Below, piece by piece: positions 41,010 through 48,953 of a stretch of DNA of 64,000 nt; positions within the stretch are counted from its first letter, which is position 1, and the number at the start of each line of letters is the position of its first letter. The stretch is from Qipengyuania sp. SS22 (GTDB lineage Bacteria > Pseudomonadota > Alphaproteobacteria > Sphingomonadales > Sphingomonadaceae). The stretch spans positions 1,302,001-1,366,000 of the forward strand of contig NZ_CP107048.1 in NCBI RefSeq assembly GCF_025736935.1. The letters run 5' to 3'. The notes beneath the pieces were generated by a model. The model was not told the DNA's origin. It saw only the letters and a program-made list of their open reading frames with translations, and ran no database searches. Position numbers and translations under genes: made by a program.

Positions 41010-42077
41010 TCAAGATGTGGTTACAATCTTCCTAACAATCGCATCGCCCACTTCGTCGGTCGAGGCGGTCCCGCCAAGGTCGCTGCCGAAGACGCCGTCG
41101 GCCAGGATCTCCTCGACCGCGCGTTCGATCCGCAGCGCTTCGGCTTCGCGGCCGAGCGAGTGTCGCAGCAGCATGGCGAGACTGAGCACCGCCGCGACGG
41201 GGTTGGCCTTGCCCTGCCCCGCAATATCGGGCGCGCTGCCGTGGATTGGCTCGTAGAGCCCGAATGTGCCGTATTCGGTCTGCCGTTCACCCAGGCTGGC
41301 GCTGGCGAGCAGCCCGATCGAACCGACGCAGGCGCTGGCCTGGTCGGACAGGATATCGCCAAACAGGTTTCCGGTGACGATGGTGTCGAACTGGCCGGGC
41401 GATTTGACCAGCTGCATCGCGGCATTGTCGACATACATATGGTCGAGCTCGACCTCGGGATATTCGGCGGCGACGGCGATCACCGTCTCGCGCCAGATGC
41501 GGCTCGTTTCGAGCACATTGGCCTTGTCGACGCTGGTCAGTTTCTTGCCGCGCCCCATCGCCGCGCGAAACGCGCTGTGCGCGATCCGGCGGACCTCGGC
41601 CTCGTTATAGGACATGGTGTCCCAGCCCTCGCGCCCGCCCTTGCTGTCGCGCTCGCCCTTGGCACCGAAATACACATCGCCGTTCAATTCGCGCACCACC
41701 AGCAAATCGATGCTGCGCGCGACATCGGGCTTGAGCGAGGAGAGGTGTTCGAGCCCGGGGAAGCCCGCCGCGGGGCGCAGATTGGCGAACAGGCCGAGTT
41801 CGCTGCGCAGGCCGAGGATCGCCTGTTCGGGGCGCAGGTCGCGCGGCAGATCGTCGCAGGAAAAATCGCCCACCGCGCCGAACAGCACTGCATCGGCGGC
41901 GCGCGCCATGTCGAGCGTTTCTTGCGGCAGCGGGTGGCCGTGGCGGCGATAGGCAGCGGCGCCGACATCACCTTCGAACAGCGTCAGCCCGGGCAGGTCC
42001 AGCGTTTCGAGCACGCGCCGCGCCTGCGCGGTGACTTCGGGGCCGATGCCGTCGCCGGCGAATAGTGCGATTTTCAA
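41010..42077 (-). CDS. leuB: 3-isopropylmalate dehydrogenase
   Basis: 355 residues; leucine biosynthesis, oxidative decarboxylation of 3-isopropylmalate. The start is put at TTG 42077 (LKIALFAGDGIGPEVTAQ): GGAG stands about 9 nt upstream, and the upstream part of the open frame translates a REP-A palindrome. Substrate and NAD motifs: RELNGDVYFGAKGERD, HMYVDNAAMQLVKSP, TGNLFGDILSDQASACVGSIG, and GSAPDIAGQGKANPVA. A palindrome pair separates it from recO. Confidence 0.92.
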   Translation of the reverse strand: MKIALFAGDGIGPEVTAQARRVLETLDLPGLTLFEGDVGAAAYRRHGHPLPQETLDMARAADAVLFGAVGDFSCDDLPRDLRPEQAILGLRSELGLFANLRPAAGFPGLEHLSSLKPDVARSIDLLVVRELNGDVYFGAKGERDSKGGREGWDTMSYNEAEVRRIAHSAFRAAMGRGKKLTSVDKANVLETSRIWRETVIAVAAEYPEVELDHMYVDNAAMQLVKSPGQFDTIVTGNLFGDILSDQASACVGSIGLLASASLGERQTEYGTFGLYEPIHGSAPDIAGQGKANPVAAVLSLAMLLRHSLGREAEALRIERAVEEILADGVFGSDLGGTASTDEVGDAIVRKIVTTS

Positions 42078-42094
42078 GCGTGGTTCTCCAGCCT

Positions 42095-42181
42095 CGTCGC
42101 TCCTGCGGAGGCAGGAGCCTATGCGCCCCCACGGGGCATTCAACGGGCCTTATTTAGCCCCCTGCCTGCGCAGGGGCGACG
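42095..42181. repeat. REP-A palindrome pair between recO and leuB
   Basis: Direct copy 42095-42120 (CGTC, stem GCTCCTGC-GGAG-GCAGGAGC, CT) and inverted copy 42149-42181 (TTATTTAG, CCCCTGC-CTGC-GCAGGGG, CGACG). It begins 4 nt before the leuB ribosome-binding site (as read on the minus strand) and ends 18 nt after the recO stop, so the transcript between the two genes is mostly hairpin. Confidence 0.85.
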
Positions 42182-42199
42182 AACCATTCTTGAACGCGG

Positions 42200-42796
42200 C
42201 TAAACCATCCGTGCCAGCCGCTGCCTGAGGAGTTGCCGTGCAGCCAGGACGTCGGCGCGGGTGTCGGCAAGCAGGTAGCGCGCGATCAGCGGCTCCTGCC
42301 GGTCGAGAATTTCCAAGGCCTGCCCAAGGCCGGCTATCGCGGGCCGCTGACCGCCATAGCCCAGTTCGCGCAGCAGCAGTGCTTCATAGACCGCCAGCGC
42401 CTCGACCCATTGGCGCGCGCTGTCGGCCGAACAGATCGCATCGAGCAAGCCGCCGAGCGCGGAATGGAGCGTAGGATAGGGATTGCGCTCTGGTAGCGCC
42501 GAAGCGGTCAGCGCGGTGACCCAGTTGATCGCCGACGCGGCAAGCGGCTCGCCGAGCCACGGCCCGCGGCTGGTGACGAGCTCCAGCCGCGCGAAAGGGA
42601 GCTGGCTGTCCGACTTTGCGCGGATGTCCGCCTGGACGATATTGCCGGGGATGACGACCGGGCGCAGCTGCCGTCCGCGCCCGCCCGCGACATAGGCCGC
42701 GACCATGCCATGCTGCCCGGTCAGCATGCGCGCGATCACCGCGGTCTCACCATGCGCACGCGCGGCAAGCAGGATGGCGGGGGCGGTGAGCTGCAT
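42200..42796 (-). CDS. recO: DNA repair protein RecO
   Basis: 198 residues, shorter than the E. coli protein (242). N-terminal OB-fold part: LTAPAILLAARAHGETAVIARMLTGQHGMVAAYVAGGRGR; C-terminal helical part includes YEALLLRELGYGG. No CxxC zinc pairs. Loads RecA onto gapped DNA with RecR/RecF. A REP-A/GIY-YIG cassette lies just upstream. Confidence 0.9.
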   Translation of the reverse strand: MQLTAPAILLAARAHGETAVIARMLTGQHGMVAAYVAGGRGRQLRPVVIPGNIVQADIRAKSDSQLPFARLELVTSRGPWLGEPLAASAINWVTALTASALPERNPYPTLHSALGGLLDAICSADSARQWVEALAVYEALLLRELGYGGQRPAIAGLGQALEILDRQEPLIARYLLADTRADVLAARQLLRQRLARMV

Positions 42797-42880
42797 GGGG
42801 CGGCCTTAGCCGCTTGCGGCGATCCTGCGAAGACGGCGGAGTTAACTTGTGCGGCGGCGTATTGCAGGCTGCGCCGTCAG

Positions 42881-42984
42881 CTGGGCCCCTGCCTGCGCAG
42901 GGGCGACGGAGAGAGCCTGGATGGGGTTCGCACTTCGTCCATCAAACCTGCTGTCGCCCCTGCGCAGGCAGGGGCCTAGGTAAG
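42881..42984. repeat. REP-A palindromes, left pair
   Basis: Inverted copy (CTGG then GCCCCTGCCTGCGCAGGGGC then GACG, 42881-42908) and direct copy (GTC then GCCCCTGCGCAGGCAGGGGC then CTAGGTAAG, 42953-42984). Perfect 8-bp stems with 4-nt loops. The direct copy ends 18 nt past the stop of the GIY-YIG gene. Confidence 0.88.
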
Positions 42985-43002
42985 ATTAGCGAAATGGCAC
43001 CA

Positions 43003-43290
43003 TCACAAAATGGTCTCGAACAGGTCGTTCCAGTCGGGATTGTCGCGCCGGATCAGCTTCAACTTCCATTGCCGCTTCCACCGCTTCATCGCCTTTTCGC
43101 GCGCGATGGCGTCGTGGATATCCTCATATCGCTCGGCATAGACCAGCCGCGTGAGCCGGTGCTTGCGGCAGAATTCGGACCCTTGCCCTTCGCGATGCGC
43201 ATGCACGCGCGCGGCGATGTTGCTGGTGACGCCGATGTAGAGCGTGCCGTGCGGGCTGTTGGTCATGATATAGACCCAGCCGCCCGGCAT
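43003..43290 (-). CDS. GIY-YIG (URI-type) endonuclease, REP-A associated
   Basis: 95 residues, single GIY-YIG domain, COG2827/YhbQ type: WVYIMTNSPHGTLYIGVTSNIAARVHAHREG has the VYI...YIG core with its arginine and histidine. EKAMKRWKRQWKLKLIRRDNPDW holds the conserved glutamate and the family C-terminal pattern. It shares the fold but only part of the sequence with the 39.35 kb protein. REP-A palindromes begin 18 nt after its stop and 28 nt before its start. No good ribosome site is visible. Confidence 0.86.
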   Translation of the reverse strand: MPGGWVYIMTNSPHGTLYIGVTSNIAARVHAHREGQGSEFCRKHRLTRLVYAERYEDIHDAIAREKAMKRWKRQWKLKLIRRDNPDWNDLFETIL

Positions 43291-43318
43291 CGATCAGGCC
43301 GCGGGCCGAGATGTCGGT

Positions 43319-43425
43319 TGGGCCCCTGCCTGCGCAGGGGCGACGAGAGTAGATCGGGTGGTTTGTCCCATGACCGCGACTATACCCCCAACCGTCGCCC
43401 CTGCGCAGGCAGGGGCCCAGATAAG
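43319..43425. repeat. REP-A palindromes, right pair
   Basis: Inverted copy 43319-43345 and direct copy 43393-43425 (CGTC, then perfect 8-bp stem with 4-nt loop, then CCAGATAAG), 47 nt apart. The GATAA tail is also found in the copy inside the str operon, so the conserved unit extends past the hairpin. Confidence 0.88.
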
Positions 43426-43458
43426 GTCGCGCGCCGCAAACCGCCAAGCGGCCAAAGC

Positions 43459-43704
43459 CTACTTGATCCTGGCTTCCAGCGCTTCGACGCGGGCCTTCAA
43501 ATCTTCCGCTTCTTCGCGCGCCTTGCTGGCCATGGTCTTGACCGCGTCGAATTCCTCGCGGCTGACGAAATCCATCCCGCCAAAGCTTTCCTTGGCGCGT
43601 TCGCGCGCGGCATCGCGCGCCTCGCGGCCCATGCCGGCCAGCGTACCGGCCGCCGAATTGGCGAGTTTGACGAAATCGGCTACGAGCGGGTTCTGTGATT
43701 GCAT
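43459..43704 (-). CDS. ubiK: UbiK-type ubiquinone biosynthesis accessory factor (BMFP)
   Basis: 81 residues from ATG 43704 (MQSQNPLVADFVKLANSAAGTLAGM), helical with a C-terminal coiled coil (SREEFDAVKTMASKAREEAEDLKARVEALEARIK), the BMFP/YqiC layout. In other proteobacteria UbiK assists the UbiJ/Ubi complex. The open frame continues upstream into repeat D and is not coding there. Confidence 0.85.
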   Translation of the reverse strand: MQSQNPLVADFVKLANSAAGTLAGMGREARDAARERAKESFGGMDFVSREEFDAVKTMASKAREEAEDLKARVEALEARIK

Positions 43705-44000
43705 CCCGTCCAGATGGGACGGGATGGGGTTTTTGTCTAGCCTCAAGCGCGGGCGGCCGCGTCCGCGGCCTTGGCTATCCTCGCTCATGCGACCTGAAGG
43801 TCGCGTCGCTGCGGGCGGGCGGTCGCCCTTGCCGTCCGCTGTCGCGGACGGGACCAGCGCTACTCCAGCATCGTGGCGTTGGTATCCGAGCCGGAGGCGA
43901 GGCAAGCGCGACCGCGCGCCCGCAGGGGCCCGGAGCGAAGCGGAGGAACAGCCCCGAGGACGAACCCGCGGATGCGGGTTCGAAAATCAAAGACTCCCCT
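43705..44000. other. Repeat-rich gap between tspO and ubiK
   Basis: Contains repeat D copy 2, a palindrome GTCCGCTGTCGCGGAC just after it, and a 9-bp inverted repeat (CGAACCCGC/GCGGGTTCG, about 43962-43984) a few nt from the tspO stop. That last hairpin may mark the 3' end of tspO, although no T-tract follows on its strand. No gene. Confidence 0.5.
43741..43835. repeat. Dispersed repeat D, copy 2
   Basis: Near-identical to 18650-18753: CCTCA, then GCGGCCGC, TCCGCGGCCTTGGCTATCCT, CGCTCATGCGACCTG, GGTCGCGTCGCTGCGGGCGG. Both copies are preceded by a short T-run (GTTTTTTG / GTTTTTG). The copies differ by a few substitutions and a small indel in the GACCTG..GGTC hairpin loop. Confidence 0.85.
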
Positions 44001-44549
44001 CTAAATCCTCACCCGCTCGACCGCGCCCTCGGCATAGCCGCCATCGGCATCGGGGTTCAGCTGGAGGAACTGGTAATTCAGCGCGGCGGCGAAGCAGACC
44101 CAGGCGAGATAGGGCAGCAGCAGCACCGCGGCGAGCCGCCGGACACGCCAGAACAGCGCGATCACCAGCAGCAGCGTCAGCACGATCGCCACCAGCAGCA
44201 CCAGCGCGCCGGTGATCTGCTGCGCGCCGAAGAACACATAGCTCCACGACAAATTGAGCACGAAATGCACTGCGAACACCCATAGCGCGGCGGTGCGTCC
44301 GCGCGCACCCCAGGCGGAAGCGACCATCGCCACCGACAGGCCGATCATGACATAGAGGATCGTCCAGACGATCCCGAACCATTTGGGCTCGGGATAGATG
44401 CCCGGTTTCTCCAGCTGCTGGAACCACGCGGTGTCGGGCCCGCCAAGCTGGCCGGCGATAAAGCCGAGCAGCACACAGAGCGGGACGGTGAACAACGCCC
44501 AGCGAATGAAACTTGCGCGCAATTGCCCGCGCGACGCCAGCATGTTCAT
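44001..44549 (-). CDS. tspO: TspO/MBR-family tryptophan-rich sensory protein
   Basis: 182 residues, five predicted helices. Family motifs: EKPGIYPEPKWFGIVWTILYVMIGLS (W-P-x-F-xxVW type) and HFVLNLSWSYVFFG, then LLPYLAWVCFAAALNYQFLQLN. Bacterial TspO binds porphyrins and modulates photosynthesis or stress genes in alphaproteobacteria. No photosynthesis genes lie in this window. Confidence 0.92.
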   Translation of the reverse strand: MNMLASRGQLRASFIRWALFTVPLCVLLGFIAGQLGGPDTAWFQQLEKPGIYPEPKWFGIVWTILYVMIGLSVAMVASAWGARGRTAALWVFAVHFVLNLSWSYVFFGAQQITGALVLLVAIVLTLLLVIALFWRVRRLAAVLLLPYLAWVCFAAALNYQFLQLNPDADGGYAEGAVERVRI

Positions 44550-44624
44550 GTAATTTTCCCGTCAACGATTCGTTTCATGCGTCTTTTGCCGAGCGCCGTG
44601 CGGGCTGGCAATGCGGTGGTGGCC

Positions 44625-45644
44625 TCAGCCCTTCACGATGCCCTTGGCAAACAGGCTGCGGACGGTGTCCTCGATGGTCTGTTCGGCGGGGATGAAGGTA
44701 TAGCCGAGCACCTGTTCGGTATGCTTGCCCGAAACGTCGCGGACATTGCCGAGCTCGCCCTTGATCTGTTTCATTTCGTCCATGAACAGCGCGAGCAGCC
44801 GCACCAGCCAGTTGGGCATCGGCCGGCTGGGCACCTTCTTCGCATGTTCGGGCACGCGTGCGCGGACCACATCGGCCATCTCACGCAGCCAGAGGAATTT
44901 CTCCGAGGTCGGGAAACGCTCGCCGCGGACCTTTTCGGCAGGCGCCTCGAGCGCGCGGACATGCGCCTGGGCCACATCGCGGACATCGGTCACGCAGATA
45001 CCCATGTTGGGGATCAGCGGGATCGAGCCGTCGACGATCTTCTTCACCAGCTCGACGCTGGTCGACATGTCGTCGTCATAGACCGGGCCGAACACCGCCA
45101 CCGGGTTGACCGAGCAGAACACCATGCCGTGTGCCTTGGTCGCAATCCAGTCGCGCGCGGCGCGTTCGGCCACGGTCTTGCTTTCGATATAGGGCGGGAC
45201 GCCCGCGGTGAGATTGGTCCAGTCGAGATGGGTGAAATGGTCCTTTTCCGGCTGGCCATAGGCGATCGCCGCGGCGCTGCTGGTCTGGACGAAGCGCTTG
45301 ATCCCCGCCTTGTCGGCGAATTCGAGCGCGCGCAGCGTGCCTTCGCGCGCAGGCACCACGAGCTCGTCCTTGTCCTTGGGCATGGCCATCGGAAAGGGCG
45401 AGGCGACATGTGCCACCGCGTCGCAGCCGGCATTGGCCTCGGCCCAGCCCGCATCGCTCATCAGATCGGCCTGGAACACCGCCAGCCGGTCGCCCGCATC
45501 GCTCCAGCGCGCGCGCAGTCTGGGTTCGCTCTTGGCCTTGTCGCGCACGGTGGTGTGGACGCGGTGGCCCTTGGCCAGCAGCTGGTCGATCACCTCCCCG
45601 CCGATGTAGCCCGTGCCCCCGGTTACCAATATTGTCATTGCCAT
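44625..45644 (-). CDS. NAD(P)-dependent epimerase/dihydroflavonol-reductase-like protein
   Basis: 339 residues, extended SDR. Rossmann motif ILVTGGTGYIGGEVI (about residues 5-19), catalytic Tyr-Lys in PPYIESKTVAERAA (YxxxK), and Ser/Thr in VQTSSAAAIAYG. Resembles dihydroflavonol-4-reductase-like enzymes acting on aldehydes/ketones. Start at ATG 45644 (MAMTILVTGG). Divergent from the FAD oxidoreductase. Confidence 0.88.
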   Translation of the reverse strand: MAMTILVTGGTGYIGGEVIDQLLAKGHRVHTTVRDKAKSEPRLRARWSDAGDRLAVFQADLMSDAGWAEANAGCDAVAHVASPFPMAMPKDKDELVVPAREGTLRALEFADKAGIKRFVQTSSAAAIAYGQPEKDHFTHLDWTNLTAGVPPYIESKTVAERAARDWIATKAHGMVFCSVNPVAVFGPVYDDDMSTSVELVKKIVDGSIPLIPNMGICVTDVRDVAQAHVRALEAPAEKVRGERFPTSEKFLWLREMADVVRARVPEHAKKVPSRPMPNWLVRLLALFMDEMKQIKGELGNVRDVSGKHTEQVLGYTFIPAEQTIEDTVRSLFAKGIVKG

Positions 45645-45715
45645 CTGTCTGCCCCCCGCATCCTTTGGTATGCGGAGAGGTAGGCAGAATGGTTGCAAGG
45701 GGCAACGCAGTTGCG

Positions 45716-46831
45716 ATGAAACAGGTCGATTACCTCGTGATCGGGGCCGGGATCGCCGGTCTTTCGGCAGCCGCGCGGCTGGCGCGGCATGGAGACACGC
45801 TGGTCTGCGAGACGGAGGACGCGCCGGGAGTGCATTCCTCGGGTCGCAGCGCCGCCTTTGCGCATTTCGACATGGACGCGTGGCTCGTCCGCGCGCTGAC
45901 CGCGGCCAGCATTCCGCTGTTCGAAGCGCCGGGCGCGCAGCCGCACCCCGCGCTGTTCGTGGCGCTGGCGGGGCAGGAGGATGCGCTCGACCGGCTGGAG
46001 GCCAATTACCGCGAATGGGCGCCGCATGTCCGGCGGCTGTCGGTGGCGGGGGCACAGGAACTGGTTCCCGTGTTACGCGAGGGCGACGGCGGTATTGTCG
46101 GCGCGCTGCTCGACCTGCAGGCGCGCAAGCTCGACGCGCATGCAATGCTGGAGGCGCATCGCAAGGCGCTGATCGAAGCAGGCGGATCGGTGGCGGCCAA
46201 GGCGGCGGTGACCGCGCTGCGCCATGATGGCACGCGCTGGATCGTCGACACGCCGGGGGCAAGCTATGCCGCCCGCGTGGTGGTCAATGCCGCGGGCGCG
46301 TGGGTCGATACGGTCGCGCAGACGGGCGGGATCGCCCCGCTCGGCATCACCCCGCTGCGGCGCACGGTCATCACCTTCGATGTGCCGGTCGATGTCACGG
46401 GCTGGCCCTTCACCAAGACCGTGGGCCCGGGTTTCTATATCGAGCCCGAAGGCAGCGGCCGCCTGCTCGCCAGCCCGATGGACGAAGGGGAAAGCGCGCC
46501 CTGCGATGCGCAGCCCGAGGAAGAGGACGTCGCGCTGGCAGCCTGGCGAGTGGAGGAAGCCACTACGCTCACCGTGCCGCGTCTCGCAAGCAAATGGGCG
46601 GGCCTGCGCACCTTCGCGCCCGACCGGCTTCCGGTGGCGGGTTTCGACCGCGCGGCGCCCGGGTTCTTCTGGCTGGCGGGACAGGGCGGCTTCGGCCTGC
46701 AAACCTCCCCCGCAATGGCGCTGGCGGTAGAGGCGCTGGTGACGGACGGCGCATGGCCCGAGGACTTGCGCGCGGTGGGCGTCACGCCCGAGATGCTGGC
46801 GGCGGAGCGGTTGCACACGGGCACAGAGTGA
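45716..46831 (+). CDS. FAD-dependent oxidoreductase (DAO/D-arginine-dehydrogenase-like)
   Basis: 371 residues from ATG 45716 (ATG 45689, with GGAGAGG upstream, adds 9 residues and is a real alternative). FAD motif VDYLVIGAGIAGLSAAARLARHG, then SSGRSAAFAHFD, and C-terminal RTFAPDRLPVAGFD...FFWLAGQGGFGLQTSPAMA, as in glycine oxidase/D-amino-acid dehydrogenases. Substrate probably a D- or cyclic amino acid; not determinable. Confidence 0.88.
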   Translation: MKQVDYLVIGAGIAGLSAAARLARHGDTLVCETEDAPGVHSSGRSAAFAHFDMDAWLVRALTAASIPLFEAPGAQPHPALFVALAGQEDALDRLEANYREWAPHVRRLSVAGAQELVPVLREGDGGIVGALLDLQARKLDAHAMLEAHRKALIEAGGSVAAKAAVTALRHDGTRWIVDTPGASYAARVVVNAAGAWVDTVAQTGGIAPLGITPLRRTVITFDVPVDVTGWPFTKTVGPGFYIEPEGSGRLLASPMDEGESAPCDAQPEEEDVALAAWRVEEATTLTVPRLASKWAGLRTFAPDRLPVAGFDRAAPGFFWLAGQGGFGLQTSPAMALAVEALVTDGAWPEDLRAVGVTPEMLAAERLHTGTE

Positions 46832-46875
46832 TTTTGCGCCTGCCGGCCTAGTCCCCCCGGTCTCTCACCTGCCGG

Positions 46876-47112
46876 CTAGTATCCACCCGGCGGATCGCTC
46901 GCGGGGAAGCTTTCGTCCAGATCCTCGTCGGTTTCGGTCCATTCGCGCGCGGCCGGATCGCGCATCGCGCCGGGACCGGCATCGCGTACGTCGGTATGAA
47001 AATCATGCGGCTGGTCTTCCGCAAAGGCAGCGTTGTGGGGCGCGTCCTTGCGCTTGAACAGCGTGTAACCGGCGAGCCCTGCAAGCCCGAGTGCCACCAT
47101 CTTCCCGATCAC
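46876..47112 (-). CDS. Small conserved protein with N-terminal helix
   Basis: 78 residues: an N-terminal hydrophobic helix (MIGKMVALGLAGLAGYTLFKRKD) and an acidic hydrophilic tail ending DESFPASDPPGGY. The 'ESFPASDPP' ending is a motif I associate with small sphingomonad and rhizobial stress-linked proteins. Lies 21 nt after the stress-protein gene, probably one transcript. Function unknown. Confidence 0.75.
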   Translation of the reverse strand: MIGKMVALGLAGLAGYTLFKRKDAPHNAAFAEDQPHDFHTDVRDAGPGAMRDPAAREWTETDEDLDESFPASDPPGGY

Positions 47113-47133
47113 CGAACTTCTCCTGTTATCCGT

Positions 47134-47697
47134 TCAACTCTGCGGCGCGCCGTGCACATGGACATCGTGTCCCGAATGCTTCGTCAGGATGTCGACCGCG
47201 CGGCGTTCGTCGCCGCTGTCCCAGGTGCGCACCCAGAGCAGCAGGCCGCCATGTTCAAGCTGGTTCTGCAGGTTTTCGGCGTGCCGGTCACCCACCAATT
47301 TCGCCAGACCGGTGCCCAGCGCGCCCCCGGCCCCGCCCGCAACCGCCGCGCCGACGATCACCGCGAGCAGCGAGCCGCCCGATGCCACGATGGCGCCGAT
47401 CGCGGTCGCCGCCGCGATATAAAGCGGCGTGGCGATCAGCGCGCCTTGCGCGTCGCCGATCGATTCCTTGGGGATGTAGATCGCGCGCGGCACGGCGGGA
47501 TCGTCCTCCAGCTCGGCGACCTTGTGATAGCGGTGGCCCAGCTGCTCCTCGACCGTCTTCTCGGTCGCCAGCAGGCTGATTTCCGCGCGGTCGAAGCCCG
47601 AACTGAGCAGCTCGTCGATCGCTTCCTCGAGCTCCTTGCTCGCATCGAAATAGGCGACGGCCTCGCGAATGTGGAAGGCATCGGGTGCGGTGGTCAT
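47134..47697 (-). CDS. General-stress-protein-like membrane protein
   Basis: 187 residues from ATG 47697 (AGGAG upstream). N-terminal alpha/beta part (AVAYFDASKELEEAIDELLSSGFDRAEISLLAT) resembles the heat-induced/YflT-type stress fold; a glycine-rich double hydrophobic hairpin follows (TAIGAIVASGGSLLAVIVGAAVAGGAGGALG), and a small alpha/beta tail. Membrane association is likely. Grouped with the 78-residue gene. Confidence 0.75.
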   Translation of the reverse strand: MTTAPDAFHIREAVAYFDASKELEEAIDELLSSGFDRAEISLLATEKTVEEQLGHRYHKVAELEDDPAVPRAIYIPKESIGDAQGALIATPLYIAAATAIGAIVASGGSLLAVIVGAAVAGGAGGALGTGLAKLVGDRHAENLQNQLEHGGLLLWVRTWDSGDERRAVDILTKHSGHDVHVHGAPQS

Positions 47698-47755
47698 ATA
47701 TTTTGCTCCTGCGATCGGACTATGCGCCTGCGCTGCTGCGGCGCGGGGCAGCGTA

Positions 47756-48157
47756 TCATTCGGTCGTACCGCCGTCCCATTCCTCGTCATGGTGGCGTGC
47801 CTCGGCATCGGCCTTGGTCGCATGGATCACGCCCTCCATATGCTCGGGCGGACCGTAGACGGTATACAGGCGCAGCGGTTCGCTGCCCGTGTTGCGGACG
47901 TTGTGACGCGCGCCGGCGGGCACGATCACCGCGAAATCATCCTCGACGGGATTCTCCACGCCGTCGATGTCGACCACGCCCTTGCCTTCCTCGAAGCGGA
48001 AGAACTGGTCGCGGTCCTCATGGACCTCCTCGCCGATGTCGCATCCCGGCGGCAGAGTCATCACCACGAGTTGCAGGTGTTTGCCGGTGTAGAGGACCTG
48101 ACGGAAGTTGTCGTTCTCGACGGTACGCTGCTCGATATTGTCGCAATAACCCTTCAC
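47756..48157 (-). CDS. Cupin-domain protein
   Basis: 133 residues from GTG 48157 (AAGGGG upstream; VKGYCDNIEQRTVENDNFRQVLYTG). Cupin motif 1 is PPGCDIGEEVHEDRDQFFRFEEG (metal-type residues G, H, Q, E partly conserved) and motif 2 PAGARHNVRNTG. Small one-domain cupins of this type are mostly of unknown substrate. Confidence 0.83.
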   Translation of the reverse strand: MKGYCDNIEQRTVENDNFRQVLYTGKHLQLVVMTLPPGCDIGEEVHEDRDQFFRFEEGKGVVDIDGVENPVEDDFAVIVPAGARHNVRNTGSEPLRLYTVYGPPEHMEGVIHATKADAEARHHDEEWDGGTTE

Positions 48158-48260
48158 GGTCGTTCCCCTTGTCGTCCGCCGCTGAACCACGCCACGCTAG
48201 GCCGGGAACGCCGCCGGCGCAATCGGGTGGTGGGCATTGCGGCAGGCGGACCGGCCCGTC

Positions 48261-48890
48261 TCAGGGTCGGGAGGCGTGGATCCGATTGGCTGCGTAGGCT
48301 TCGACCTCGAGCGGCATGTTTTCGTGCCCGTAGGCCATGAGTTGCTTCATGTATTTTTCCACGAAGGCGCCGAAACTCGCATTGCGCTCGATCTGCTGCA
48401 CATGGACCAGTTCGTGGGCGAGCAGCGGCCATGTCAGGTCGAAACCGTTGCGCACCCAGATGGTATAACCGAACGCCTGCGCATTGTTGGTGATACCCGG
48501 TCCGACAAAGCCCAGCTCCTCGCCGATCTTGCGCATTTGCGGATCTTCCGACGGAAAAGGTATTTCATCGACATATACCAGCCGCACATTCTCCGGATGC
48601 TCGATCCCGATCCGGGTGGCCAGCTCGACCTGCGCCGGCGTCAGCGCGATGCCGCGCGCCTGCCCGTCGATTTCGATGGTTCTCACCCATTCGACATAAT
48701 TCGCGAGGAAGGTCGCGTATGGGCTGCTGGCTTCACCCGAGGCCGGGCGATTGGCTTCAACGTCCTGGCCCGCCGCTGCGGCGTTCGCAGGACCGGCGAG
48801 AGCAGCGCAGGCCGCTGCCACTGCCGCCAGCGCAGCCGTTTTCAGCGTCTGCGACCGAAAGGTGGCGGTAATCGAGCGAGAATTCTTCAT
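48261..48890 (-). CDS. Secreted HExxH protein (putative metallopeptidase)
   Basis: 209 residues. Signal peptide (TLKTAALAAVAAACAALAGPANAAAAG), a central zinc-protease-like motif HELVHVQQIER (about residue 160), and the third ligand possibly in PLEVEAYAANRI. This arrangement resembles DUF4157-type HExxH domains. Proteolytic activity is unproven. Divergent partner absent; the next gene upstream is an AraC regulator on the same strand. Confidence 0.7.
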   Translation of the reverse strand: MKNSRSITATFRSQTLKTAALAAVAAACAALAGPANAAAAGQDVEANRPASGEASSPYATFLANYVEWVRTIEIDGQARGIALTPAQVELATRIGIEHPENVRLVYVDEIPFPSEDPQMRKIGEELGFVGPGITNNAQAFGYTIWVRNGFDLTWPLLAHELVHVQQIERNASFGAFVEKYMKQLMAYGHENMPLEVEAYAANRIHASRP

Positions 48891-48953
48891 GGTATGGTCC
48901 CTGACAAGCCTTTCAACGGGGCCTAGCCGGGCGCTCCAGACCTGTCTTGAACG

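Larger units (their letters stand above)
42881..43425. mobile_element. GIY-YIG cassette bracketed by REP-A palindromes
   Basis: Order: inverted REP-A (42881-42908), direct (42953-42984), GIY-YIG gene on minus (43003-43290), inverted (43319-43345), direct (43393-43425). This is the same order and gene orientation as the REP-B cassette at 39.25 kb, with a different palindrome and a different nuclease. Inner pair 42953-43345 spans 393 nt. Inserted between recO and ubiK. Mobility is an inference. Confidence 0.6.

Noticed and set aside
42881..43425. CRISPR array
   Set aside because: Repeats are self-complementary, alternate in orientation, and are separated by unequal gaps and a gene; no cas genes nearby.
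43962..43984. Intrinsic terminator for tspO at the CGAACCCGC/GCGGGTTCG hairpin
   Set aside because: On the minus strand the hairpin is followed by TCCTCGGGG, not a T-tract; the T-run precedes it. Left as a structural repeat only.
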